The notes beneath the pieces were generated by a model. The model ran no database searches and had not been told where the DNA came from. It was given only the letters and a program-made list of their open reading frames with translations. The position numbers and the translations under genes were made by a program. Of a stretch of DNA of 64,000 nucleotides, positions 17,343 through 25,372 are shown one piece after another. The first letter of the stretch is position 1. Each line of letters begins with the position of its first letter. This stretch comes from Pedobacter sp014947265 (GTDB taxonomy: Bacteria > Bacteroidota > Bacteroidia > Sphingobacteriales > Sphingobacteriaceae), in NCBI RefSeq assembly GCF_014947265.1, contig NZ_JADCNK010000003.1, positions 124,001-188,000 of the forward strand, read 5' to 3'.

Positions 17343-17609
17343 ATGACGAGCGCGCTAAAAAATATAATCTATAATTGTAAACAGGCTACTTTTTTGATCG
17401 AAAAAAGAATCGCCGGAAAAATTACGGCTGCCGAAAAACTACAATTGCATGTACATTTGAAAGGTTGTTCGGTATGCAAAATTTATCAGCAGCAGAGTAT
17501 ATTGATTAATAAGGTGTTTGTAGGCTTTGAAAACAGCGATTTTAAACTTGATGAAACCTTTAAAAAAACATTAAAAGATAAGATTGAAAAAGAAATCAAT
17601 AAAAATTAA
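17343..17609 (+). CDS. Zinc-finger anti-sigma factor
   Basis: An 88-residue soluble protein with an N-terminal helical region and the ZAS-type motif H-x3-C-x2-C in HLKGCSVC, preceded by a Cys in YNCKQA that can complete a zinc site. Such small soluble ZAS proteins bind ECF sigma factors and may release them on thiol oxidation. It is one base downstream of the sigma gene and followed by a peroxiredoxin gene, which supports a redox-responsive unit. There is no membrane segment. Confidence 0.8.
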   Translation: MTSALKNIIYNCKQATFLIEKRIAGKITAAEKLQLHVHLKGCSVCKIYQQQSILINKVFVGFENSDFKLDETFKKTLKDKIEKEINKN

Positions 17610-17668
17610 TTTTCGCTGTAAGGTTAATGCTGCTGGTTCGACTAAGAGAAAAAAAACATAAAAACAAA

Positions 17669-18250
17669 ATGAAAAGAATTATCTTATTTACAGCGTTAGC
17701 TGTTGCATTATCGCTGCAAACAAAAGCACAAAAGGGTTTAAAAGAAGGTGATAAAGCACCTATGTTCAGTGGAGTGGATCAGAACGGCAAAACTGTGAGT
17801 TTGAAAAGTGCACTTAAAGCACACCGTTCTGTGGTATTATTTTTTTATCGTGGCCAATGGTGCCCTTATTGTAACAAACACATTAAAGAACTTCAAGATT
17901 CTCTGAGCTTGTTAAGTGGGAAAGATGCTTATGTAATCGGAGTTACACCTGAAACGAAAGAAAACATTGATAAAACCATCAAAAAAACCAGCGCAGGCTT
18001 TTCTATTCTCCAGGATAAAGATGATGCGATTATGAAAGCCTATAACGTTAACTTCGTGATGGACGATGCTACCTTTACGAAATACAAGGGCTATGGGATA
18101 AATTTAGAGGATAATAACGGTAATACACGTCATACTTTACCCGTTCCTGCAACCTATATTATCGATCGTTCTGGTAAAATTAAATATGTTCATTTCGATC
18201 CCAACTATCAAAAAAGAGCCTCGGTAAAACTTTTACTTTCGAAACTTTAG
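17669..18250 (+). CDS. Secreted peroxiredoxin-like protein (AhpC/TSA family)
   Basis: ATG 17669 is chosen because it gives a clean signal peptide (MKRIILFTALAVALSLQTKA); an in-frame start at 17627 adds an unlikely leader. The mature domain is thioredoxin-like with RGQWCPYCNKH, where the first Cys is the peroxidatic position and CPYC forms a redox pair. LQDKDDAIMKAYNV and VPATYIIDRSGKI complete the family pattern. It probably reduces peroxides in the periplasm. The sigma/anti-sigma pair upstream likely controls it. Confidence 0.88.
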   Translation: MKRIILFTALAVALSLQTKAQKGLKEGDKAPMFSGVDQNGKTVSLKSALKAHRSVVLFFYRGQWCPYCNKHIKELQDSLSLLSGKDAYVIGVTPETKENIDKTIKKTSAGFSILQDKDDAIMKAYNVNFVMDDATFTKYKGYGINLEDNNGNTRHTLPVPATYIIDRSGKIKYVHFDPNYQKRASVKLLLSKL

Positions 18251-18339
18251 GTAGCGTATAGTAATTTTATATAGTTACTAGGAAGCATTTTAAACAAAAT
18301 TTAAATGATTGATGGGCTACATCCATTTTAGTCTGGAAA

Positions 18340-18520
18340 TGAAAGGGTCGTAATTCGTGGTGGGCTGCAGCCCCAAAAATGAAATGCTGTTTTAGCCATT
18401 TAGCCCCGGGTGAAGTGTTACCCTGCAGGCTGAGGTACGAGGCCGAAGCGTAAAAGCGTAACGCGGGACATAAGTTGGTTTGATGCAGAGGCCCTGCGCT
18501 CCATAAAGAAAAGCTGCTTT
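18340..18520. repeat. Dispersed repeat family F, copy 1
   Basis: A block containing GGGTGAAGTGTTACCCTGCA, GAGGTACGAGGC, GAAGCGTAAAAGCG and a terminal CTGCGCTCC recurs in altered form at 18590-18990 and at 59965-60215. The repeat is 150-250 bases long and GC-richer than its surroundings, without coding capacity. It is part of an 800-base gap after the peroxiredoxin gene that holds no gene. Confidence 0.65.
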
Positions 18521-18589
18521 ATAAAGAAAATTAGCCGGATGAATAATAGGAATAATTTTTTTATTTATTTGGAAATGGAAGGGTAGTTA

Positions 18590-18990
18590 TTCTTGGCGGA
18601 CAGCAGTCCTGCTTTTGGTACAAGGCCCGATGCTAATTTAGTGCCGATTTATCGGTGAAGAATCGGGCGCTTTCCCCGTCAATCAGGTTTATGGTGAACG
18701 TTTTGTACCTCGCAATCTCAAAACTTAAATGTTGTTTAACCATTTTGACCCGGGTGAAGTGTTACCCCAATGTCATTAAGTTAAGTCATACGACACAAGC
18801 GAAAATAATTTAACCACAGATAGAAAGGATACACACAAATATGAAAATCCGTGTTTATCTGTGTGCATCTGTGGTTAAAAGCTCTTAACTTAATGGACAT
18901 TGAGTGTTATCCTGCAGGCTGGAGCGTAAAAGGATAAAGCGTAACACGGTAACCAATCTGCTTAACTGTACAGATATTGCGCTCCAAAAA
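18590..18990. repeat. Dispersed repeat family F, copy 2, interrupted
   Basis: Similar to copy 1: CCCGGGTGAAGTGTTACCC at 18749-18767 continues, after an interruption, as GTGTTATCCTGCAGGCTGG at 18904-18922 and ends with ATTGCGCTCC near 18985. The interruption at 18768-18903 is a separate mobile-looking element. Confidence 0.65.
18768..18903. mobile_element. MITE-like element inserted in a repeat, with 9-bp target duplication
   Basis: The ends are inverted: CAATGTCATTAAGTTAAG on the left and CTTAACTTAATGGACATTG on the right, differing by one extra base. The element is flanked by GTGTTACCC (18759-18767) and GTGTTATCC (18904-18912), which look like a 9-bp target duplication with one change. The core (18811-18881) is a large palindrome of the TTAACCACAGAT family. 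It codes for nothing, so it would need a transposase in trans. Confidence 0.65.
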
Positions 18991-19057
18991 ATGGCTATTG
19001 GTTTGTTTAATTAGTTGAACGACATGGTTATAATGAATGTATAATAATCTCATCAAG

Positions 19058-20800
19058 TTACCTCCGTTCCCCAATCTGCTGCCGCCACATGGAATAATAC
19101 AGGCCTTTCTTTTCGAGAAGTTCTAAGTGGCTGCCCGTTTCAGATACCTTTCCTTTTTCCAGCACGTAGATTTTATCGGCATGCATAATGGTCGATAGTC
19201 TGTGGGCAATGAGGATGGTCATTTGTTCTCTTCTATCAGAGATTTCTCGAATGGTTGCCGATATTTCTTCTTCGGTAAGCGAATCTAGTGCTGAGGTGGC
19301 CTCATCAAAGATCAACAACCTTGGTTTTCTCAATAAGGCCCTTGCGATAGAGATCCGCTGTTTTTCGCCCCCAGATAACTTCATCCCATTTTCACCCAAT
19401 ACGGTATCAATTCCCTGTGCAGCTTTAGCAATAAGTGCTGTAGCTGAGGCTTTTCGTAATGCTTCCACAATCTCTTCTTCGCTGGCTGTAGGATTAACAA
19501 AACGCATGTTTTCCCTAATTGAACCTGCATAAAGCTGGGTATCCTGTGTAACGAAACCGATCTGTCTCCTTAATGGATTGTAACGTATGCGTTTGGAACT
19601 GGTTTCGTTGAAGAGTATTTCACCATCAACTGGAAGGTAGAGTCCAACTAATAATTTAACAAGGGTAGATTTACCAGAACCCGAAGGACCTACAAATGCC
19701 ACAGTCTCACCATTTTGGATTTCGAAGGAAATATCATCAATAGCATTGTAACCAGCAGTTTTATGTCTGAAAACTACATTTTTGAATTCGAGCCTGTTAA
19801 GTGCATCAAGCTCAACGGCATTATCCGGACGGGTTTCTATCGGTTTTTGCATCAGGTTGTCGAATGTTTTAAGCGAGGCATCTGCTTCCCGGTACAGAAT
19901 GATCATGTTGCCCAGATCCTGAAGCGGCGTAAAGATTGCTGTGGAGATAAATTGCATTGCAATCAGTTCTCCTGTACTCAATATTTTTCTGAAAATCAGC
20001 CATAACAGGATAAAAAGCACCGATTGCTTTAGCAAGTTGAGCAGATTGCCCTGTAAAAAAGAGAGCGTGCTCACTTTCCGGGCTTTTAGCATTTCGAGAT
20101 CAAAAATTTTCAGGGTCTGTACATTCAGTCTTCTGATCTCGGCAAAGGTTAAGCCCAAACTTTTTACCAATTCAATGTTGCGCAGGCTTTCGGTAATTAC
20201 GCCGGCCTGTTTATCAGCCTGTCGGTTAATAGACCTTTGGATCGCTTTTATTTTTTTAGAGAGCAGACCGGTTAGAGAGCCCAATACCAATACCCCAATA
20301 AAAAATACAGGTACCAAAAGCCAGTTCTTGTTCAGGCTGTACCACAATAAGAAACCAATTCCCACCAGCGATGAAAAAAGGATATTGATAAATGCATTGA
20401 TAAAACGTTCTGCATCTGTTTTTACTTTTTGAAGCACTGACAAGGTTGTTCCGCTGCGGCTTTCTTCAAATTCCTGAAACGAAAGGCGCAGCGTTTGTTT
20501 GAGGCCATCATTAAAAATATTCATTCCAAAACGAGCCACAGCCTTCCTGGTCGTAAATTCCTGTATGGAGCGGCAAAGCCTGGCCACCAGTGCAATGGCT
20601 AGCGCAATGAGCAGCCAGTAGAAAACTTCACTAATAAGCTGGTGTTCGCTTAAATGATGTTTGTTGGTAGAATAATCGTCTATAATCTTTCCAAAGATAA
20701 TGGGATCGAGCAGGCTTAAAAGCTGTGCTGCAGCGGCCAGTAACAGCGATAGTATAATGAGATTCCGGTGAGGCCTCAGGTATTTTAAAAGTATTTTCAT
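19058..20800 (-). CDS. ABC exporter, MsbA-like homodimeric type
   Basis: A 580-residue half-transporter with six N-terminal helices (to about 310) and an ATPase domain in which all motifs are canonical: Walker A GPSGSGKST (~368), LSGGEKQR (~475), Walker B LLIFDEATSALD with catalytic Glu, and IAHRLS with the switch His. Unlike the exporter pair at 2943-6423 it can work as a homodimer. Substrate unknown; lipid or peptide export is typical. It is divergent from the Crp-like regulator gene, 129 bases away. Confidence 0.9.
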   Translation of the reverse strand: MKILLKYLRPHRNLIILSLLLAAAAQLLSLLDPIIFGKIIDDYSTNKHHLSEHQLISEVFYWLLIALAIALVARLCRSIQEFTTRKAVARFGMNIFNDGLKQTLRLSFQEFEESRSGTTLSVLQKVKTDAERFINAFINILFSSLVGIGFLLWYSLNKNWLLVPVFFIGVLVLGSLTGLLSKKIKAIQRSINRQADKQAGVITESLRNIELVKSLGLTFAEIRRLNVQTLKIFDLEMLKARKVSTLSFLQGNLLNLLKQSVLFILLWLIFRKILSTGELIAMQFISTAIFTPLQDLGNMIILYREADASLKTFDNLMQKPIETRPDNAVELDALNRLEFKNVVFRHKTAGYNAIDDISFEIQNGETVAFVGPSGSGKSTLVKLLVGLYLPVDGEILFNETSSKRIRYNPLRRQIGFVTQDTQLYAGSIRENMRFVNPTASEEEIVEALRKASATALIAKAAQGIDTVLGENGMKLSGGEKQRISIARALLRKPRLLIFDEATSALDSLTEEEISATIREISDRREQMTILIAHRLSTIMHADKIYVLEKGKVSETGSHLELLEKKGLYYSMWRQQIGERR

Positions 20801-20905
20801 CTTTAGCAGGAATACAGATAGGGTTAGGCAATTAATAAACGCTAATGGCTTGCAATAGTTTCAATAAGATCGGCTTTAGGATGCTGTTTTCTCTCAGGAA
20901 TAAAT

Positions 20906-20913
20906 TAAATTTG
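20906..20913 (+). promoter_or_regulatory. Putative -7 element of the Crp-like gene
   Basis: TAAATTTG matches TAnnTTTG and ends 16 bases before the ATG at 20930. No convincing -33 element is visible. Confidence 0.4.
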
Positions 20914-20929
20914 TAAGAATACCCAACAG

Positions 20930-21511
20930 ATGCTTTTCCATTTTAAAGATAAATTCCCTCAGTTAAACCCTTATTGGGATAAATATCTGGAATTTCAGGA
21001 GCGTATGGAGGTTCCGGCGAAAACCATTTTATTGGAAGAGGGTAAAATATCCCATCATTATTTTTATGTAGAAAAAGGTTGTGTACGTGCCGCGTTAAAT
21101 AAACAGGGAGATGATAAAACTGTTCAGTTTTTCTTTGAAAAAGAAGGTTTAACTTCCTTGGAAAGTTTTCTGAAAAATACACCCAGTCTGTTCACCATCG
21201 AAACGATCGAGCCTTCGGTTATTTATTTGCTGCATAAAACAAAAATAAAAGCTTTAATGACTGAACTGCATGAAGTGCCAGGATTTGCGGATATTATCTT
21301 AAATATTCTGGCTGGGAGGCAGATGCATTATATGAATGAATTTGTATCCTTCATCAGAGATACGCCAGAAGAACGTTATCAAAAGCTCTTACAGGAAAGG
21401 CCTCATATTGTACAGCGTGTTCCTCAACACTATATTGCCTCTTATCTGGGGGTAACACGTGTACACTTAAGCCGTATAAAAAGCGCGCTGCTTAAAAAAG
21501 GCAATCGGTAA
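20930..21511 (+). CDS. Crp/Fnr-family transcriptional regulator
   Basis: The 193-residue protein has a cyclic-nucleotide-type beta-roll (about 20-110, with KISHHYFYVEKGCVRAALN and KTVQFFFEKEG) and a short C-terminal helix-turn-helix (HYIASYLGVTRVHLSRIKS). The Bacteroidota version of this family usually lacks a defined effector and regulates neighbouring stress genes. The oxidoreductase gene 61 bases downstream, which has its own -7 element, is a probable target. Confidence 0.88.
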   Translation: MLFHFKDKFPQLNPYWDKYLEFQERMEVPAKTILLEEGKISHHYFYVEKGCVRAALNKQGDDKTVQFFFEKEGLTSLESFLKNTPSLFTIETIEPSVIYLLHKTKIKALMTELHEVPGFADIILNILAGRQMHYMNEFVSFIRDTPEERYQKLLQERPHIVQRVPQHYIASYLGVTRVHLSRIKSALLKKGNR

Positions 21512-21543
21512 CATATGTTATCGTTCGGCACTGCAGCAGAATC

Positions 21544-21551
21544 TAACTTTG
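21544..21551 (+). promoter_or_regulatory. Putative -7 element of the quinone oxidoreductase gene
   Basis: TAACTTTG matches TAnnTTTG, about 20 bases before ATG 21573. It includes the TTG at 21549, which is therefore unlikely to be a start codon. Confidence 0.45.
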
Positions 21552-21572
21552 TATCAACAAAATACAAAAAAG

Positions 21573-22544
21573 ATGAAAGCAGCAGTAATGTATAAAAAAG
21601 GGGAATTACCCCAATATGTAGATTTTGAAGAACCAGTAGCCCAAAACGATCAGGAAATATTGGTGCGTGTAAAGGCCGTTGCCATTAAACATTTCGATAG
21701 AGGCAAAGCAGCTGGCACGCATTATTCCAGCGATGCAATAAAAGCAACAGGCCGTGTAATCGGTGGAGATGGCGTATGCCTGCTCGAAGATGGAACACGG
21801 GTTTATGGGATGGGCGTAAGTGGAATGCTGGCAGAAAAAGCAACTATAGAAAAGCGCAGGATGGTAAAATTGCCTGAAGGCTTAAGTGATGCAACAGCCG
21901 CTGCATTGGCCAATGCCGTTATTGGCTCGGCCATGGCCTTAAGGTTTAAAGCGGCTATCCAGCCTGGAGATGTGGTGTTGATTAATGGTGCAACTGGTTT
22001 TACTGGAATGGTAGCCGTGCAGATTGCGAAACATTATGGCGCTGCAAAAGTAATTGCAACAGGCAGGAATGTACAATCGCTTCAAAATTTATTAAAACTT
22101 GGTGCAGACGAAATCATTGCGATTACCCCCGATAATTCAGCATTTTTATCGCAGGTGAAACAGCGTCATCAAGAAAAACCAATAGACGTGATTATTGATT
22201 ACCTCTGGGGCTGTACCGCTGAACTGTTGTTATCCAGTTTAATGGGGCAGGGGGCATTTACCAATAAGGTGAGGTTTGTTTCTGTAGGCAGTATGGCCGG
22301 CGATCTGATCCAGCTGTCGGCTGCTAACTTAAGAAGTGTAGATCTGCAGCTCACAGGCTCCGGCCTGGGTAGCTGGAGGAAAGAACAGGTTGGACTGTTA
22401 TTTACTGAAATATTGCCTCAAATGTTTCAGCTAGCAGCAGATGGTAAATTGAAGGTAGAAACTATCGAGGTTAAGCTAGCAGATATTTCTGGTCTTTGGA
22501 ACCTTGAGGTTGCGGACGGTAAACGTTTAGTGGTAATGATATAG
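21573..22544 (+). CDS. Zinc-independent quinone oxidoreductase-like protein (MDR superfamily)
   Basis: ATG 21573 gives 323 residues beginning MKAAVMYKKGELP. The N-terminal GroES-like domain lacks the zinc ligands of alcohol dehydrogenases. The Rossmann domain has INGATGFTGMVAVQIAKHYGA. These features place it with NADPH-dependent quinone reductase-like members. It probably reduces electrophilic carbonyls or quinones in the cytoplasm. It follows the Crp-like regulator in the same direction and may be under its control. Confidence 0.82.
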   Translation: MKAAVMYKKGELPQYVDFEEPVAQNDQEILVRVKAVAIKHFDRGKAAGTHYSSDAIKATGRVIGGDGVCLLEDGTRVYGMGVSGMLAEKATIEKRRMVKLPEGLSDATAAALANAVIGSAMALRFKAAIQPGDVVLINGATGFTGMVAVQIAKHYGAAKVIATGRNVQSLQNLLKLGADEIIAITPDNSAFLSQVKQRHQEKPIDVIIDYLWGCTAELLLSSLMGQGAFTNKVRFVSVGSMAGDLIQLSAANLRSVDLQLTGSGLGSWRKEQVGLLFTEILPQMFQLAADGKLKVETIEVKLADISGLWNLEVADGKRLVVMI

Positions 22545-22684
22545 GAACAAAATAGTTATGAACGATCTTGGATTTTTAAGATGATGAAGCCTGGAAGGGT
22601 CGTCAGCAATGACGACTTTTCTTTGGATCTCCTATTTCACTGCGCTTCAGGAAATGACAATACTTCCAATATAAGCTTCTCAGC

Positions 22685-23659
22685 TTACTTCAGTGTAAAA
22701 TCATCCATTAACTTCATGGTAATCAATGCATCTTCGCCACTACATGGGTTTTGTCCTTTGCCTAAAAAGTAATCGACTACTTTTTCAATCATGGGTTGTT
22801 GAACATGCTGTAAAGGCTCAAATACATATTCTTGAGTTGATTGATCAGTAGTAACGGTTATTTTATTCCCAAACATTGGGAAACTGATATTGCCTTTCGA
22901 ACCATAAATCATGCAAATATCGGCTTGATCTTTTGAAGCAACAGAGAAACACCAGGTACCGCTGAAAACAATACCATTTTCGAAAAGGATATTTCCTGCA
23001 ACCAAATCATCAACTTCGGTGTTTTTCTGTTGCTTAGTAGCAATACCCATGGCGTTTTTTACAGCGCCGAAATAATAAGTCATGAGATCTAATTGATGCG
23101 GAGCCAGGTCATGAAATAAACCACCACCAGAAATAACTGGATTGATCCGCCAATTGTCTGCTGTTTTGGCAATTAGTACAGGGTTAGGCGATTGGAGCAT
23201 TTTTAACCGGACTAAACGAACATCGCCAATGGTATGTGCAGCCAATAGTTCTTTAACTTTTAAGAACATTGGTTGGGCACGGCGATAATGGGCCACACAA
23301 AGTTTAACCTTTAAATTGTTGGCTGCATCAGTCATGCGCTGAGCAGCATTGGCATCTAAAGTCATGGGTTTTTCTACATATACCGGCTTGCCGGCTTTTA
23401 AGGCTTCAATGGTATAAGCTTCGTGCTGTAGCGGTGGCGTAGCAATGTAAATGGCATTAACCTCCGGATCGTTGATCAGTTGAGAAGCATTATCATACCA
23501 TTTAGGAACCTGATGCCGTTTGGCATAATCGGCAGCTTTAGCACCGTCGCGACGCATTACTGCAACAAGTTTGGAGTTGTTTACCTTATTAAAAGCTGGC
23601 CCACTTTTTACTTCAGTCACATCGCCACAGCCAATAATGCCCCATCTGATTTCTTGCAT
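22685..23659 (-). CDS. Gfo/Idh/MocA-family oxidoreductase
   Basis: ATG 23659 is chosen (324 residues, MQEIRWGIIGCGDVTEVKSG); the upstream extension to 23752 is not protein-like. The Rossmann motif GIIGCGDV, the catalytic EKP motif in VYVEKPM and the GGGLFHDLAPHQLDL helix are present, all typical of NAD(P)-dependent sugar or inositol dehydrogenases. The substrate is not determinable. A terminator-like hairpin sits 80-110 bases upstream on the same strand. Confidence 0.88.
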   Translation of the reverse strand: MQEIRWGIIGCGDVTEVKSGPAFNKVNNSKLVAVMRRDGAKAADYAKRHQVPKWYDNASQLINDPEVNAIYIATPPLQHEAYTIEALKAGKPVYVEKPMTLDANAAQRMTDAANNLKVKLCVAHYRRAQPMFLKVKELLAAHTIGDVRLVRLKMLQSPNPVLIAKTADNWRINPVISGGGLFHDLAPHQLDLMTYYFGAVKNAMGIATKQQKNTEVDDLVAGNILFENGIVFSGTWCFSVASKDQADICMIYGSKGNISFPMFGNKITVTTDQSTQEYVFEPLQHVQQPMIEKVVDYFLGKGQNPCSGEDALITMKLMDDFTLK

Positions 23660-23740
23660 TGTATAATCGATTTGAAAAGATGAATTTAGAAAATATTGTC
23701 TTGAAAATTGCTCAATTGATAGAAAGCTTTGTAAAAAAGA

Positions 23741-23768
23741 AAAGGGATTCACTTTGGGAGTGATCCCT
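23741..23768 (-). terminator. Hairpin with T-tract in the leader of the Gfo/Idh gene
   Basis: On the minus strand AGGGATCACT and AGTGAATCCCT pair with one bulged base and are followed by TTTTCTTTTTT. No minus-strand gene ends here; the next upstream minus-strand gene begins at 25233. The hairpin would therefore stop or regulate a short leader transcript before the oxidoreductase gene. I found no riboswitch-like core or convincing leader peptide. Confidence 0.45.
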
Positions 23769-23921
23769 AATCAACTAACCAAACAAACTATTCCGGAAAC
23801 CACGCCGGAATCAATTTATAAACGAAATAACCGGGAGATTGTTTTAATGGATGTGTTTATTTGTTATTTTTTTTAAAAAAAGAAAATAAGACCATTTATC
23901 CGAAATTAGTCTCGCTTTTTT

Positions 23922-23929
23922 TAGCTTTG
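23922..23929 (+). promoter_or_regulatory. -7 element immediately before a small gene
   Basis: TAGCTTTG fits TAnnTTTG and ends only four bases before the ATG at 23934, which would make the mRNA leaderless or nearly so. Confidence 0.45.
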
Positions 23930-23933
23930 TATT

Positions 23934-24131
23934 ATGCAAAATCTTTCCAAGAAGCTTCAGATTGATCTTATAGAACTTAAGGCAAAATATGCTTTTATTA
24001 TGGATGAACTGGAAGTAACATTTGCCGATGCTTACCTTTCTAAATTACAAGCTAAACAACGCCTGGCAGAGCAGATGATGATAGAAATGGAAAGGATCCT
24101 GACCGGCGAGTCTGGAGAACATGAAAACTAA
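23934..24131 (+). CDS. Small helical protein of unknown function
   Basis: A 65-residue, charged, wholly alpha-helical protein with heptad-like spacing (LQIDLIELKAKYAFIMDELE, KLQAKQRLAEQMMIEMERI), likely a short coiled coil. No membrane segment or motif. It has a promoter-like -7 box a few bases upstream. I do not recognise it. Confidence 0.55.
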   Translation: MQNLSKKLQIDLIELKAKYAFIMDELEVTFADAYLSKLQAKQRLAEQMMIEMERILTGESGEHEN

Positions 24132-24279
24132 TTGGTCAAGATTAAGAGATAGTTTTTGATATAACCTTAAGGTAAAGAAGCACTATATTATTAATCTGGA
24201 ACTGTCATACATGCGTGCCCCAATTTCAATCGTAACTTTGCCCGAATTGAAAAAAATAATGGAAACCATACGATTTAGG

Positions 24280-25233
24280 CTATCGCTTTTTTAAAGCTGG
24301 GGGTATGCTAAAGGTTGGTTTTTTGTCGGCGTCTTTAAAGTCTACTTCCATAAAATAGTGTTTTTGTTTAATGATGTAATTTTCTATAAACCACAGAATA
24401 TCAGGCAGGTTTTCAGTCATTGGTGATCCGGCTATTTCGTGCCCCATATTTTGTACATACTGAAAATAATACGGATATCCGTTTTTTTTAAAAGTGCGAG
24501 CAAGATATTTAGAACCAAAAAATCCTCTGTTCAGTAATCTTACTTTGTTATAGGGTACAAGGTTATCGGCTGTACCATGGAAAAGCATGGTAGGTGCTGG
24601 TGGTATAGCATATTTTGGCGCACCATGATAACTTAGTATTGCCCCGGCGAAAGAAATTACACCTTTGTATTGAAAATGCTGTGGTAATTTAGCCGATAAT
24701 GTGGTGGCATTCCGCTTGTTATAGTCGGCATGTAGCGCGGTAATAGCACCTGCACTTGATCCTGATAAGATGATCATAGCTGTATCGATACCAAGTTCTT
24801 TCGCATTTTTGATCAGATAGGCTGTTGCATCGAAAACATCTGTAGTAGCGGTATCAATAGCAGCTTTTAAGTTGGCGGTATTGAAAGGACTAGGGAATTT
24901 CTTTCCCTTAAGACCAAGTCGATAGTCAACTGAAACTACCTTATAGTGATGTGCTAATAAAGTGTTAAAATATTGATCAAATAATTTGCTATCTCTGCGG
25001 CCCATTACAAAGCCGCCACCAAATATAAAAAGTACTGTTGGCTTAGTTTCTGTTATTTTACCACTGTAGTAAATATCTAACTTTAGAGTGCCTGAATCAG
25101 TTTGTGAGAATATTTTAGTGTCTACATGAAACTTTTTATCCTGGAGTACAATCTGCCCTATTGAAGATAGAGAACTAAATAAAAGCGTTAGGAACAGCAG
25201 GCTTAGCGGATATATTTTGTTATTGGGCATCAT
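24280..25233 (-). CDS. Secreted alpha/beta-hydrolase (carboxylesterase-like)
   Basis: The 317-residue protein has an N-terminal signal sequence (to about residue 27, SSIGQ). It has the alpha/beta-hydrolase core: oxyanion loop FIFGGGFVMG, nucleophile elbow GSSAG around residue 155, acid in HGTADNLVP and base in QNMGHEIAG. This layout fits the BD-FAE/esterase-lipase group acting on acyl or feruloyl esters. The two leading methionines are adjacent; either can start. It stands alone. Confidence 0.85.
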   Translation of the reverse strand: MMPNNKIYPLSLLFLTLLFSSLSSIGQIVLQDKKFHVDTKIFSQTDSGTLKLDIYYSGKITETKPTVLFIFGGGFVMGRRDSKLFDQYFNTLLAHHYKVVSVDYRLGLKGKKFPSPFNTANLKAAIDTATTDVFDATAYLIKNAKELGIDTAMIILSGSSAGAITALHADYNKRNATTLSAKLPQHFQYKGVISFAGAILSYHGAPKYAIPPAPTMLFHGTADNLVPYNKVRLLNRGFFGSKYLARTFKKNGYPYYFQYVQNMGHEIAGSPMTENLPDILWFIENYIIKQKHYFMEVDFKDADKKPTFSIPPALKKR

Positions 25234-25372
25234 CTATTTTTTAAGAAAGGGGTTAGCTATCAGCAATTTTACCGGCTTTGTTTTAAGCTAATTTATTGCT
25301 TTTTTAGCTTAGGTGCAATTAAATACACAAGATTTTGAACCAGAGAATTAACCAGTTATAATTGCAATTGCA

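Noticed and set aside
23660..23752. 31-residue extension of the Gfo/Idh oxidoreductase
   Set aside because: The family begins at the Rossmann strand right after ATG 23659; the extension is Phe/Ser-rich and unsupported.
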